This document shows positions 50,392 to 62,640 of a stretch of 64,000 nucleotides of DNA, one piece after another (position 1 is the first letter of the stretch; each line of letters opens with the position of its first letter). The translations under genes and the position numbers were made by a program. The notes beneath the pieces were generated by a model, which saw only the letters and a program-made list of their open reading frames with translations, searched no databases and was not told the origin of the DNA. Source of the stretch: Tetrahymena elliotti 4EA (Eukaryota; Ciliophora; Oligohymenophorea; Hymenostomatida; Tetrahymenidae); assembly GCA_000231825.2 (NCBI GenBank), contig JH720353.1:429993-493992 (forward strand), in the 5' to 3' direction.

Positions 50392-52209
50392 TCATTATGA
50401 ATGATATGCTGAAGTATCTGCAACAATCTAACTCATACAGCAAATGAGGTTTTCAGTAAACTATAAATGAAGCATTTCATTAGGTCCTATTTTAATAATG
50501 TAATAATAAAAAATAAAATATTTAAAAAAAGTGATTTTAAATACCATGAGCATTAGAGTAAGGACCTAAAACACCTGTAACTATGAAGTTGATATTAGGA
50601 AATTTTTCTTATAGTTTGTTCATTAAAGGAATCGAACCACCTTCAGCTAAGTAACGACTTTCTTTGCTAAAATAATTCAAAGAAGATTGATTTACAGAAT
50701 TTCTTAAATGTTCAGGAGTTTCTTTGGCATCCCATCCATTAGCACTGCTCAAAATGTCACACTACATTTATTAATTGTAAGATTATCTTAAAATTATAAC
50801 TATTTTACAGTAACTGTGGCATCATAAGGGGGATTGGATTCAATTAATTATTTTAAATTTTTTCCAGCTTAAACAGCATCAAGAGTAGGAGGTAATCTTA
50901 AAGAAATTCTAATTTTAGTTTCAGGTAAAAGAACATTACCTGCAGTTTAACAAGCAGGAATTCCATCAGCTCCAACAACAGCTAATTATGCTCTCCAAGT
51001 CTTATTTAGATAAGCTTGCAAAGGGTCTTATGACATAGGCTTGGTGTTATTAGAATATGGGAACTTTAAATAAATATCCTTTTATAAATCATTAGCGACA
51101 TCACAAGCTTATTAGTATCTATTTTAAAAAATATTAATAGTTTAATACATATTATATAATGGCTAAATATAGATAAGCAGGTTTTTTTACCTATGAGCTG
51201 GAATATTTATTTAGAATAATTCGTGAATTAAACCAGTTTTAGAATCTTCTAATCTGTCTAAAAGATTTCTTAAAATTCTGAATCCTGAAGGAACAACTCC
51301 ACTAGCATCTATATGTATTTTTAAAATTTCTTAATTTTATTTTAAAGTTTATCTAATTTAAGATTACCTCCTGAATGAACACCTTCATTAAGAACTTTAA
51401 CTGTGATTTCAGCTTTAATGTTACCTCTCAAACAAGTTGTAAGCCACATAGTATCATAGGTACCACAACCACTGTCTAAGCAGAAAATATAATCAGGAGT
51501 TTAAATTTTATCCTTTAGCTTTTCAATATAGTTCATATAATGGAAGCTTCCACTTTCTTCTTCTCCTTCAATTGTAATTACACAATGAGGATGAGGGAAT
51601 CCAAGTTATTAGCAAGCTTTAATAGAAGTTACCTAAGTTTTCCAAAATAATATTTCATTAATTTTGATTTAGAAATGAATTATTTTATTTATAAATCAAC
51701 AAAAATTAATTACAGCAGCATAAACTGAATATCCATCATCAGAACCACCTCTTCCGTATAACTTTCCATCGATAATTACAGGAGTAGTAGGACCTGTTCC
51801 TTTCATCCAACCACTAAAATGTGGTTATTTATCATAATGGCCATAGAAAAGAATTGTTTTTCCAGTGCTATCTGTTGGATTAACCTCAATAAACAAAAGA
51901 GGAGGTTTTCCCTCATCTTGGACAATTTATACTTAAGCTCCTTTTAAATCTTAAGCAATAACCCATTATTTAATGTGTTCAGCAGCCTTGATTTTAGTTT
52001 GATATTTTAGAAATAAATTTTTATAATAATTGTCATTAAATATTTACTTTCATAAGTAATCCATTTTTATTCCATTCTAGATCATACATAGGTGATAAAT
52101 TTGGAATTCTTATGTAGTCCATGATAGAAGGGACAATATTTGAAGAGAATTCAGAGTTAACATACTCTTTGATTTGTTAAGCTTGATCCTTAGTTCTTAA
52201 ATATGACAT
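50392..52209 (-). CDS. M20 family metallopeptidase (CNDP/DUG1-like dipeptidase), copy A
   Basis: Exons, in reading order, are 52209-52048, 51986-51714, 51632-51368, 51308-51191, 51118-50809, 50761-50545 and 50486-50392, giving 479 aa (CNDP2 has about 475). The two-zinc site is visible: LFYGHYDKQP (His and the catalytic Asp), GRGGSDDGY (bridging Asp), ITIEGEEESGS (catalytic Glu and ligand Glu), FCLDSGCG (Asp) and SNAHGPNEML (last His). A lid or dimerisation domain lies between (VHSGGDASGVVPSGFR and LRLPPTLDA). The family hydrolyses dipeptides such as Cys-Gly in glutathione turnover, in the cytosol. All six introns are 47-81 nt. It is paralogous to the gene at 55679-57696, with the same intron positions and identical exon lengths from exon 2 onward. 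Confidence 0.93.
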
Positions 52210-53208
52210 TTAATAGCAATATTTTATTTTTTTACTAATGCAATTATTGAGAATATCTTTTTTGAGTAATATTTTTTACTCAATTTTTGATGCAAATTTT
52301 TTGATCATCATCATATATTTCAATAAAAAATTATATATAAATAATCTACTTTTCTTTCTCAATTAGATCTCCTGAATTGTGTAAAAAGGTTATTAAAAAG
52401 AAAATTATTTTTTTTAATTATCCAAGATTTTTATTAAAAATATTAAATTTTTAATTAAATATTCTTTAAATTCTAAACATTTTTTATAAAATAATTTTTG
52501 AACAAAAGTATCTGATTAAACAAATAATTGTCTTAATATTTTATGTTATTGAAATAAATCACAGGCAAATAATTTTGATAAATATACTCAACAAAAATAG
52601 AAGTAAATAACATAATTATAATATTATTTAAAACTACCTAAAGTCAAAATAGTTGAATAAATATTATCTATTTCAATAAAATAAAAATTCACAATTTACT
52701 GGTTATCTTCATCAATTACTTTGAGAATTTCAACTATTCTTATCTATTAAAATTAGTGAATATTAATAATCCTGGAGATACGAAAAATGCGAATTATTAT
52801 TTTTATGAAAAATTCTTAGATAACATCTTATTATTATTTTGTTTCCTTACAATTAAAATTAGATTCTTTAAAAAATAAATGATTTCAATTTAATTTTGGA
52901 GAAAAACAAAATAAAAAAATTTAGTAAAATAATAAAATGGTTTTTCATATAATCGTTTCATTTTTCTAAATATTGGAATATTAATTCCAAAAAATATTAA
53001 TCGGATTTATTACTTCAAATAAAGTGTCTATCCAAATTAAATGTTACATCAAATATAAACATAATGTATTAGTAAACATCTTTTGATAGATCCTTTAGTA
53101 AACTTGTCTAAGTATTTTTTAAATAGAAATTTGTCAAAAAGTATCTTTTTATTAATATTATTAATTCTTCAATATTTTTGATTTACTACTGACAAAAATA
53201 AAAGTAAA
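52210..53208. other. Divergent promoter region, 1 kb
   Basis: Lies between the start codons of dipeptidase A (-) and the SDR gene (+). No coding signal; presumably holds both promoters. Confidence 0.6.
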
Positions 53209-55132
53209 ATGAGCACCAAAGATTTAGTTTAACAAGAATAAAATGAAAATTAGGATAAGTAAGATAGCTTGAATGGAAAGGGAGCTGAAGATGATTAAAA
53301 TAAATCATAAAACTAAAAGCAAGCTAGTTTTTAAAGTTTAAAATAACTGATCAACTCAATGGATGAATAAAATATTGATCCTGCTAAATATTTTGAAATA
53401 AAATAAATGGCTAATACATTACTTAATAGAGCCAAAAGGGTTAGAAGATAGTAAGGAGAAGAAATCAGAGTTGAATAAGATAGATAAATGCTGGAAAAGA
53501 CAGCTTTGGCTTAAAAAAAGAAAAAAGAAAATTAAGATATTCTAAAATAACTTTCTGAATTTGGTAAATAAAAAGCAATCGAATATAAGTAAGATGCTTC
53601 TTTAGGTAAAAGAAGCAATAATTTTGATTAGTAAGATGAATTAGAAGATGATGAGGAGTACTAGTTTATAGAAAGTGATATTTCTAAAAAGGTTAAGGCA
53701 TCTGAAAATGATGAGTAAGAGAAAAGCTCCATGGATTAAGATGGAGAATAACAATTAAGAAAAGATGGATCTCTATTTCATCTAAATAAGCCTAAGAGGT
53801 GCTATGACTGCAAGCAAATGTATAGAAAAGTCCACCCTCATTATCATTCAATGTGTCTTGAATGTGGAAATTTCAATTACAACAAAAGAGTAGAAAAAAA
53901 ATATGATTTAGAAGGAAAAGTTGCTATAGTAACTGGTGGTAGAATTAAAATTGGTTATTTGACTTCTTTAGTCCTCTTAAGAAATAATTGCTAAGTTCAT
54001 GTTACAACACGTTTTCCAAAAGATGCTTTAGAGAGATATAAAAAAGAGGAAGATTATAACTCTTTTAAGGTAAATTAATTAGGATAAAATAACATTTTAA
54101 TTGTAAGTAAATATTTTAAAATATTTATAGGATAGACTCTTTATTTATAGTTTAGATTTTAGAAAAATTAGTTCTGTCATTGAGTTTTGTGATTTTTTCA
54201 AAGAAAAGTTTGGAAAATTAGATATCTTAATTAATAATGCTGCTCAGTGTGTTAAGAGAGAAGCATCATATTTCAAATACTTAATTGATGTAGAGTCTAA
54301 ACCATTAAAAGAATACTCAGAATCAGATTTAAAAGTGTTATAAAATGATCTAGAACTTAAACACTATGAAGCTGAAAAAATGAAGTAATTCACTTCTACT
54401 CAACTTGAAAACAGCTCCTCAGCAGATTAAGATTTATTGACAGTCGATGGATTGTAAATGAATAATACAAGTACCTAATTAAATAAAATAAAGTAAACAT
54501 AAGATTTAGCTTTCTGTCATTTTTCTGAATCTGCTTTGATGAATGTTAAGCCTGTCTTAGAAGGATAAAAGACAGAAAAAGATAAACTCTATCCTGAAGG
54601 TGTTGTTGATTCAAATGGTATTTAAGTAGATTTAGCTGCTAAAAATTCTTGGAATTCTAAATTAGATGAAGTACCACTATTTGAATTTATGGAAACTTAA
54701 GTAATTAATTCATGGGCTCCCTTTGTTATGTGTTAGAAATTAAAAGACTGTATGATTATTAATCCAGAATAGTAAAAGGAGCTTAAATTTATTGTAAATG
54801 TATCCTCAGTAGAAGGATAATTCCACATGAGAAACAAACCAGTATATCATCCTCATAATAATATGTCTAAAGCAGCTTTAAATATGCTTACTAGAACAAC
54901 TGGACCTTAATATTCTTAAGAATATAACATTTTTATGACTTGTGTAGATACAGGATGGGTTTCTAATGACATGATTCCTAAAAGTTTTCTCTTTGATAAT
55001 GTATATAAGACTACTCCTCTTGATGAATTAGATGGAGCTCTAAGAGTTGTTGATCCCATTTTTGAAGGATACAAAACTTAAAAACCTATTTGCACAGTAT
55101 TTTTAAGAAATTATAAAGTAGCTGAATGGTGA
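53209..55132 (+). CDS. SDR-family oxidoreductase with N-terminal zinc-ribbon extension
   Basis: Exons 53209-54069 and 54131-55132 give 620 aa. The first 195 residues are charged and low-complexity with coiled-coil character (KRVRRQQGEEIRVEQDRQML). A putative zinc knuckle follows at about 196-222: RCYDCKQM, HPHYH, CLECGNFNY. The Rossmann domain starts near residue 235 with KVAIVTGGRIKIGYLTSLVL (TGxxxxIG, NAD(P) binding), then DILINNAAQCV and the active-site serine in FIVNVSSVEGQF. The usual YxxxK reads HNNMSKAALNMLTRT, so Lys is kept and Tyr is Asn. The HTNMAKAALNM variant of this motif is known in a plant, fungal and protist SDR subfamily, so this is subfamily character and not decay. A 100-residue acidic insertion separates NNAA from the serine. 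The substrate is unknown. Confidence 0.88.
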
Positions 55133-55678
55133 AAAATATTAAATTAAATCTTGTTTATCTACATGTACAATTATAAATAAATAAACAAACAAATAAACCA
55201 TATTTAAAAATTTTTTTATTATGAGTAAAAATATGAAACCATCAATAAATATTTACTTAAATTCAAAAGTAAATTCATTTTACATTAACTCTAAACACTA
55301 TTCTAAAATTCTTTTTTATTTCATTAAAAATGAGCTTTTTGTTTGTGTTAAATTTTCTGCTTTTAGTATGAGTTTTTAAGAAAATATTTAGTGAGAAAAT
55401 ACAATAGTAAATTAAAATAATTTAATTTGGAGAAGGGGAAGGGGGTATTTCATTAGTATACTAATAGTTTATTTTCCATAAATTATTTATGAATAAAATA
55501 GCTGTTTATATCCACTATTACAGCCAAAAAATATTAAGTATCACGTAATCAAATATTTATATTAAATGAAAAAATGAATTTTTTAATGATATTTAGAATT
55601 GTATTTTGAAATTTTAACATGAAAACATAATTATATTTTATTATTAATGGCTTATATTTATATGATTATGAAGTATGA
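55133..55678. other. Intergenic between convergent genes
   Basis: 3' flanks of the SDR gene (+) and dipeptidase B (-). A short G-rich patch (agaaggggaaggggg, about 55431-55446) stands out in A/T-rich DNA. No coding signal. Confidence 0.55.
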
Positions 55679-57696
55679 TCAAACAGAAAAGCTTGAGGAA
55701 GTATCAGCTAAAATTTAGGTAATACAGCACATGATTTTCTTGGTATAGGGAATGTGAAGCATTTCATTAGGACCTTTATATTTTAATTTAAATATTTATT
55801 TATTTATTTCTATAGTTTTTTATGCTTACCATGGGCATTAGAATATGGTCCAAGAATACCAGTTACGATAAATTGAATATTAGGATATTTTCTTTTTAAG
55901 TCATTCATCAAAGGAATAGAACCTCCTTCTCCTTGGCACTCAACTAATTTTCCAAAGAAATTTTCAGAAGCAGCATTCATAGATTTATCAAGTACTTCAT
56001 GAAGCTTAGGAGCACTCCAGCCTTCAGCAGAGTCATGAACCTTACACTTGATTATTAAATACAATTAAATAAACATAATTATAAAATAAAATTATTTACA
56101 GTAACTTAAGCATTGTAAGGAGGGTTTTCTTCAAGTATTCTCTTAAAATCATTCTTGGCCTTTTCAGCATCAAGTGTAGGAGGTAAACGGAGAGAAAGCT
56201 TGAGAGTATTTTGAGGAAGTAAGACATTTCCTGCAGTCTTAGCAGGTGGTAATCCGTCAGCACCAACAACAGATAATTATGCTCTCCATGTTCTGTTTAA
56301 GTAAGCTTCCAAAGGATTGGAAGTTGTTGGAGTCATATTAGAGTGGAAAGGGAATTTATTATAAACACTTTGTTGTTTGATTTCTGCCACTCTATAAGCT
56401 TCTTCATATCTTTATTAAAAGAAATTCCATTCAAAAAAAAGTAAAAGATTATTTTCTCAAAATTGGGAATTTGATTTATAGAAATAAATTAATGAGATTA
56501 TCTCAGTATTATATAAGATATTTATTTATTTGTTTTAATTTATGAAATATTATCCTAAGATTGGAGATCAGAAACAGTAACAATAATTATACTTTTATTT
56601 CTTTATTTTGTGTTTTGACTGATAATGAGAATAAATACCATTTGCTTAAAGAATAAAAATAAAGAAAATGTTTTATTTTATATTTTACCTGTAAGGTGGG
56701 ATATTAACTTAGAATGCATCATTCATTCTTCCATTTTCAATATTTTCAATTCTTGAAAGAAGTTAAGTTAAAATTCTGAATGGAGTAGGAACGATACCAC
56801 TGCTATCTGATAAATTTATGATAATATTTATTTATTTAATTTCAATCTTTCAATGTTAGAAATAAGTATTTTTTTAATTACCTCCTGAATGGACACCTTC
56901 AGTTAAGACTTAAACAGTTAAATCGGCCTCAAGGATACCTCTTAAAGATGTTGTTAACCACATAGTTTTGTAATCTGAGCATCCACTATCTAAACAAAAA
57001 ACAAAATCGGGAGTTCCAATTCTTGGAGAAAGCTTATCTAAATAAGTCATATAGTAAGCACTATCAGTTTCTTCTTCTCCTTCAATAGTAATAACGCACT
57101 TAGGATGTCCATAACCTAAAACTTAACAAGCTTTAATTGAAAGAACCTTTTTTTATAAATTTAATATCAATATTTATTATAAAAAACTAATTTGTAAAGA
57201 TATACAGAAGCAAAAATAGCGTATCCATCATCAGAACAACCTCTTCCATAAAGGCAATCTCCAATAATGGCAGGAGTAGTTGGTCCAGTTCCTTCCTTCC
57301 ATCCTGAGAAATGAGGTTGTTTATCATAATGTCCATAAAATAATACAGTTTTATTAGAGCTATCAGAAGCAGCAACTTCAATGAAAACTAAAGGAGGTTA
57401 TCCCTACTCTTATACTACTTCAACTGTAGCATTTTTTAAGTCTTATTTCAAAACCCAATCTTTAAGGAAAGTAGCTGCCTAATAAAAATATTTAGATTTA
57501 TGTTTAATCTGATAGTAATTATTTTTACTTTTAACAAAGTTCCATTTGATTCCCATTCTGGATCAAATGCAGGAGAGAGGTTAGGAATTCTAACAAAATC
57601 CATTAATGCAGAAAGGATATTAGAGTGGAATTATTCCTCAACATACTTCTCTATAGCTTCCTTTTAGACTTTAGAACAGAAATTATACTTGTCCAT
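55679..57696 (-). CDS. M20 family metallopeptidase (CNDP/DUG1-like dipeptidase), copy B
   Basis: Exons, in reading order, are 57696-57529, 57478-57206, 57146-56882, 56806-56689, 56409-56100, 56046-55830 and 55773-55679, giving 481 aa. Zinc and catalytic motifs are kept: LFYGHYDKQPHFSGW, GRGCSDDGYAIF, ITIEGEEETDS, FCLDSGCS and SNAHGPNEML. Exons 2-7 have exactly the same lengths as in copy A (273, 265, 118, 310, 217, 95 nt), so the two genes arose by duplication after the introns were in place. Intron 4 has grown to 279 nt here. The glycines after the Glu pair (EESGS in copy A) have become EETDS, which may alter the active-site rim. The same dipeptidase role is expected; a shifted substrate preference is possible. 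Confidence 0.93.
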
Positions 57697-58829
57697 TATT
57701 TTTATTTATTGTCTGAATAAAATTAGGTATTTTCTAGTAATTGTTTAGATAGAATATTGATTTATTAATTATAATATCTTTCTAAAGATACAAAAAATCA
57801 TTAATGAAAGAATAAAAATCAAATTAATAGACAAGATTACTCTTCATTATAATTTGCATAAATTAATCAATTCATGGTGAATTACTATCAGTATTATATT
57901 AAAGTAATAATGATTAGCAATCAATCAATAAATACACTACAAGAAACATTTGAATTAGAAATATTTCTCAAAAAAGAAGCGAAATTTAAAAATAATAATG
58001 GTAAACATGTAAGATGAAAATAAGTTTAATTTTAATTTTTCTGTTGATCATAAAATCTTAAGTGAGAAATAAATATCTTTGGAATTAGAATTGATAATTT
58101 TAACTTTCTGAAAGTAAATTAAATTAGTGACTTACTAATTAAAATTTAAAAATAAATATTCCAATATTTAGCTAGTTTTAGAAGTCATAGTAAAATAAAG
58201 AAATAAAGACAAAAAATGATTGAGTGCTGAATAATATGCGTGAATGTATGAATTAAAAAGTGCATCATAAATCAAACAAACAAAGAAATAAAGTAGAAGG
58301 AATAAATAAATAATAGTTAGGTGAAAATTTAATATAAATATTTTTTAAGTTAATATATGTTTATGAATTTTTTTAATTGATCTGAAAGAGGATACATTTT
58401 TTGTATTTGTTACTTACTATTAGGCTAGCTGGCTGGGTTGAAAAGAAGATTTTAGTATTTCCTTATGCAGTTTTTTTACTTTTAGCTTATTTTCTCTTAA
58501 TAATAAATTCATTACCTATTTTTCTATCAATTATATCATATGACAAGTATAGACTTAAAGAAGATTGATTTATTCTAAAATATTGATAAAAGATCATTTT
58601 TTTTTTAATTTTTGATTTGTTAAAAATTTATATTTATTTGTATTAACTAACATTCTACTGAAATAACTTACTAAGGTTTTGGATTTTGTTTATATACTTA
58701 CTCTTAAACTAGCTTTTTACATTATTTCAGGCAGAATTTTGGAAATTTAATTGAATATTTGGAAATCATATTGCATACATAGTTAGCATTTATTTGTTAA
58801 GGTATACTCAATTTTATCTTTTTATTTTA
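57697..58829. other. Intergenic, 1.1 kb
   Basis: 5' flank of dipeptidase B and 3' flank of the CaaX protein gene. A/T-rich with no coding signal. Confidence 0.55.
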
Positions 58830-59369
58830 TCAAATTAGGTTGCAACCACAACCTGGCTCTGAAGTTACATCAGTATTATATTATTTCCAATTCTCTACTA
58901 CATTAACTTCTTCTATCTATTCATGAAATGTTATTTTGTGCAAAGGCTTTTCACCTCCTTTAATTTTGGGTTTTATTTCATTTCCGTTTGCATCTACTCT
59001 CAGTAATAAAGATGAATCGCGGTGCTTGTGTTTACTTGATTTAAGAATACTTCTGAACTAACTGCCACAATTTGGACTTACAGATTTAAACTATTTTCCT
59101 CTATTAGATTCATGATTGTTCTTTTTTGCATGATTTTATAGGTGATGAGCATTTGTAGTATCAGAAACATCATCATCTATAATCTCTACCTTCACTTCAT
59201 TATCATCTGTAAAGTTAACCTAAGTTTATTCAGGAGCACTGTTTACCCTATCAAATCTCATTTAACCCATAGCTTCTGATTAATCATCTTCATCACTTTC
59301 CTATATGTCAATTTTTTCAATAAGCTACTTTTGCAAATTGGATGTTGAAGCTTTTTCTTTATTTTCCAT
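58830..59369 (-). CDS. Small CaaX-box protein with a PP1-docking-like motif
   Basis: A single exon of 179 aa. The protein is polar and acidic in the first 80 residues, then basic (SILKSSKHKHRDSS). Near the C-terminus is HKITFHEQIEEVNVVENWK, where KITF fits the RVxF consensus for docking protein phosphatase 1. The last residues are GCGCNLI. CNLI is a CaaX box with Ile last, a preference of geranylgeranyltransferase I, and the upstream Cys could be palmitoylated. The chain has no other membrane segment, so lipid anchoring to a membrane is the likely location. I do not recognise a named family; the KITF plus VENWKQYN block may be the conserved core. The start is the only ATG consistent with the frame. 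Confidence 0.75.
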
Positions 59370-60182
59370 TAAAAATAAATTAAAATCTTTGCAATTTTTT
59401 TCTAAATTTTGTCTAAAATTGGTAAATATTTATTAAATTTTTTCTTAATTATAAAAAAAAGTAGGTTATCAGTTTTTATTTATTTATTTTTTCATACCAA
59501 TATGATATTGAAATTTCAAGCTGTTTGTAATATAAGCTGGTGCATTTTATTAAACAAATTTCGTAAATGAATCTTTGCTTGCTTTAAGTTTTGTTTAATA
59601 ATATTAGATAGATTGATTGTAAAGATAAAAACATAATACTGCGAAATTAATTGGTTATTGAAATAAATAAACTTATTATTAAATTTCATCATATTTTCAA
59701 ATATTTTGGAGTAAATGAAGTAATTGCTTTATTTTAGTTAGAATTAATCTAATTGTTATCGTCAAATATTAAAATCCACGAAATATTGTATTTACATCAT
59801 TTCCTAGCTGTTTAAAAATCAGTAAGTAAGGATTTTATTTCTTTATTTTTCTACTGTACTATTTTCATTCTTCTCACAATTCTCCTCAAATAAAAAATTA
59901 GTCATAAAAAATATTATTTAATCTTATTTTATTTTGTATTCTTTTGTAACAAACAAACCAACTCATTTTTTATTTATTTATTTTATTTATTTAAAAATCT
60001 TATTAATGTTGATGAAATCATTTATTTAAAATTTACAATCTAAATTTCCTTTTGAAAATTTTTATATCCATTGACTTGTATATTATAAAATAAGTAACAA
60101 GTTTTAATTAATTCTGTTGCGAGATAAAATAAATTAAATAAGCACTACAATTGCATGTACTTTTTAATAGTATATTTTTATA
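59370..60182. other. Intergenic, 800 nt
   Basis: 5' flank of the CaaX protein gene and 3' flank of the EFHB-like gene. Nothing else seen. Confidence 0.6.
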
Positions 60183-62640
60183 TCACTAAACCTAATCCAA
60201 TTCTTGCATTGCTGATAAAAAGCTTTTTAAACTTACTTATCCTGAACCTGTTGTTCCTTACTTTGTTATATTTAAAATATTTAAATTAAATTCTCTTTTT
60301 CTTGATTAATAAATTTAATTTACAATTTCTTATGCTCTCTAATAAATGCCATGAAATTTTCCAATTTTATAATTATAACCTATGGCACTTAGAAGTTGTC
60401 TAATCTTTATTTTATTTGTGAATAGTTCAAAATATGATAACAAAAAATAATTAGTTTATACCTCTTCTCTTGGTCTTAATCTAGAAAAATCTTCTTCTTT
60501 TAAACCTTGAGCAGAGTACTAGTAAGGATTTAACAACTAGCTAGCACTTAATTCATTACCATAATTCTAAATATTAATTTGAATGAAAATTATTAAAAAA
60601 CTAAAAATAGTATATTAATTTTTTATGAATTAAAAATAATTTGAATTTGCTATTACGTATTAATTAGTTAAGGATTGGAAACGAGGAGGACTTATATCTG
60701 TACGAATAGATGGAATACCAAATACTTTTTTATTATCAATTGAAGATACACTTTTTACTCCAATAGTTGGAATAGATCTGCCTAAATTAGGTTACATTAC
60801 ATCTTAAAGTGTAAGATCCTTAAATTTAAGACAATCTGCAACCCCAAGTTTTTATAAATTCAAATTAGGTGTAGAAGAACTCAAAAAATTCCTTTTGGCT
60901 GTATCTGAGAATACGAAGCTAGACTTAGGCATTCCTAAATGTATATGATTTGCATTTTAATATAATTCCTATCTCCTATCTATTATCTTAGTGTTGGCAA
61001 AGCTTGTTAAAAAAATATATTTATATTATATTAAGAGATAAAAAAATAATAATTTATTCCATCAATAATAATTAAGTTATTTGTCTTAAAATATGTATAA
61101 GCAATGTGGGTAAAATTTTATTTTTATATCATATTTATCTACTTTTATTAAAATTTTATTTATTATTGATATTTTGTTTTAAAAGTAAAAAATTATTATG
61201 AACTCCAAAAGGTTATTTATTTTAAATCTCATTAAAAACACTACAAAAAATAAATTTTATCCAGATAAAAAAATATTGAGTGAATAAAAAATTATTTTAT
61301 TTTTAAAAATTTTATGGGTTCGGGTTATCAATTTGGAATTAAAATATTATTTATTGCTTGATCAACCTTCTGCTTTAATGGTAAAAAAACATTACTTACT
61401 TAGTCAATAATAAATGATTATGAAGTTCAAAATCATTTTTAATCTCTTAATGCATAATAAAAAGAAAATTAATTTTATTCACTTTTAGAAAAGGTTCATA
61501 AAAAATAGTTAAATAAAAATTATTTATTTTTGTAGAATGAATGATTAACATCAACTTAAAAATACAAAAGAAAATCTTGATGAAGATTGATTGGTAATTG
61601 TATATCAAATTATTCTACTAATATATTTTATTAGATACAAATCTATTTTATTTAAAATAATTTTTATTATCAAATTAACTACTATTTAGTGAAAAATCTG
61701 AAATCTAAAATAATATGTTATATATTTGATTATTTCGATTGAATAAATTAGAATTTATAAATATTGAAATAAAATTAATTTCATTTATTAGATTGATTCA
61801 AATAACTTACTTTTCTTCACCCTAAAAAACTTTTTTCATTTCATCAGCTTTGATGAATGATGATATGCCAAATTTATTATCTGGATTAAAATTTTTAGTG
61901 TCATATTTTCTTTTGTACTACTCTCCTGCTTCTAGTTGACTCATTGGTTTCAGGAAAGGTTAATATATTTGTGCTGTTTAACTTTATTTTGTTTCTTCCC
62001 CATACGAGTATATCAAATCTTTAGCATCTTTTTCATCTCTTCGTGTAGTAGCACCATATCTGAAATTTTATTTCTACACCTAATCTGGAAAAACATATTT
62101 ACGATCTAGAGGTCTTCCGATAGGCATTCTTTTTAATATTTGATAAAGTTATAATCTATGTTTTAATAATATAAACTACGTTTTATTTGATGCGTAGATT
62201 TTTTCACGAATACCATTGACAACATCATCTACACCTTAAAATTTATCTTTAGGAAAGTGATCTGCATACTATTAAATGAAAATATATTTAGTTATCTCCT
62301 ATATTTTTTATATTTACATGTTCTGATGGAGGCTATGGCTTTCCATATACCTAAGGTAGCTACATAGTTTTGGGGTCAACTCTCAATTTAGGATGAATCT
62401 ATATTTATTGTTAAATTATCTCATTTAGTTTAAATCTATGAGTATTTTTTTACACATGATTTGCCTAATTGTTTGCGATATGACTACCTATATTATTTTA
62501 TTTCTTCAGGTGTTTAAGGAACCTTCATAAAAAAAGTATTTTGTTAAATGTAGATTTCTAAATGAATAAATAAATACTAGCTCTCTTTAGTATTTAAATA
62601 TGGAGTCAACTCCTTCTTCTGATTTAATTCTACTAGCCAT
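60183..62640 (-). CDS. EFHB/CFAP21-like ciliary doublet-microtubule protein
   Basis: Exons, in reading order, are 62640-62578, 62522-62454, 62398-62318, 62268-62180, 62128-61811, 60918-60657, 60566-60462 and 60404-60183, giving 402 aa. It carries short repeated blocks that I associate with EFHB: TPEEIKQYRQSYRKQLGKSC, HPKLRVDPKTM, QVYGKPQPPSEH, NFRYGATTRRDEKDAKDLIY, NKFGISSF and especially KVFGIPSIRTDISPPR followed by NYGNELSASQLLNP. The C-terminus (REEIRQLLSAIGYNY and GSGQVSLKSFLSAMQEL) looks like a degenerate EF-hand pair. EFHB orthologues lie inside axonemal doublet microtubules. Intron 5 is 892 nt, and its acceptor (60919) is the least certain site. Naming is from memory of the family pattern. 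Confidence 0.65.

Noticed and set aside
61310..61335. gggttcgggttatc, possible tRNA fragment in the EFHB-like intron
   Set aside because: No cloverleaf can be drawn from the flanking A/T-rich sequence.
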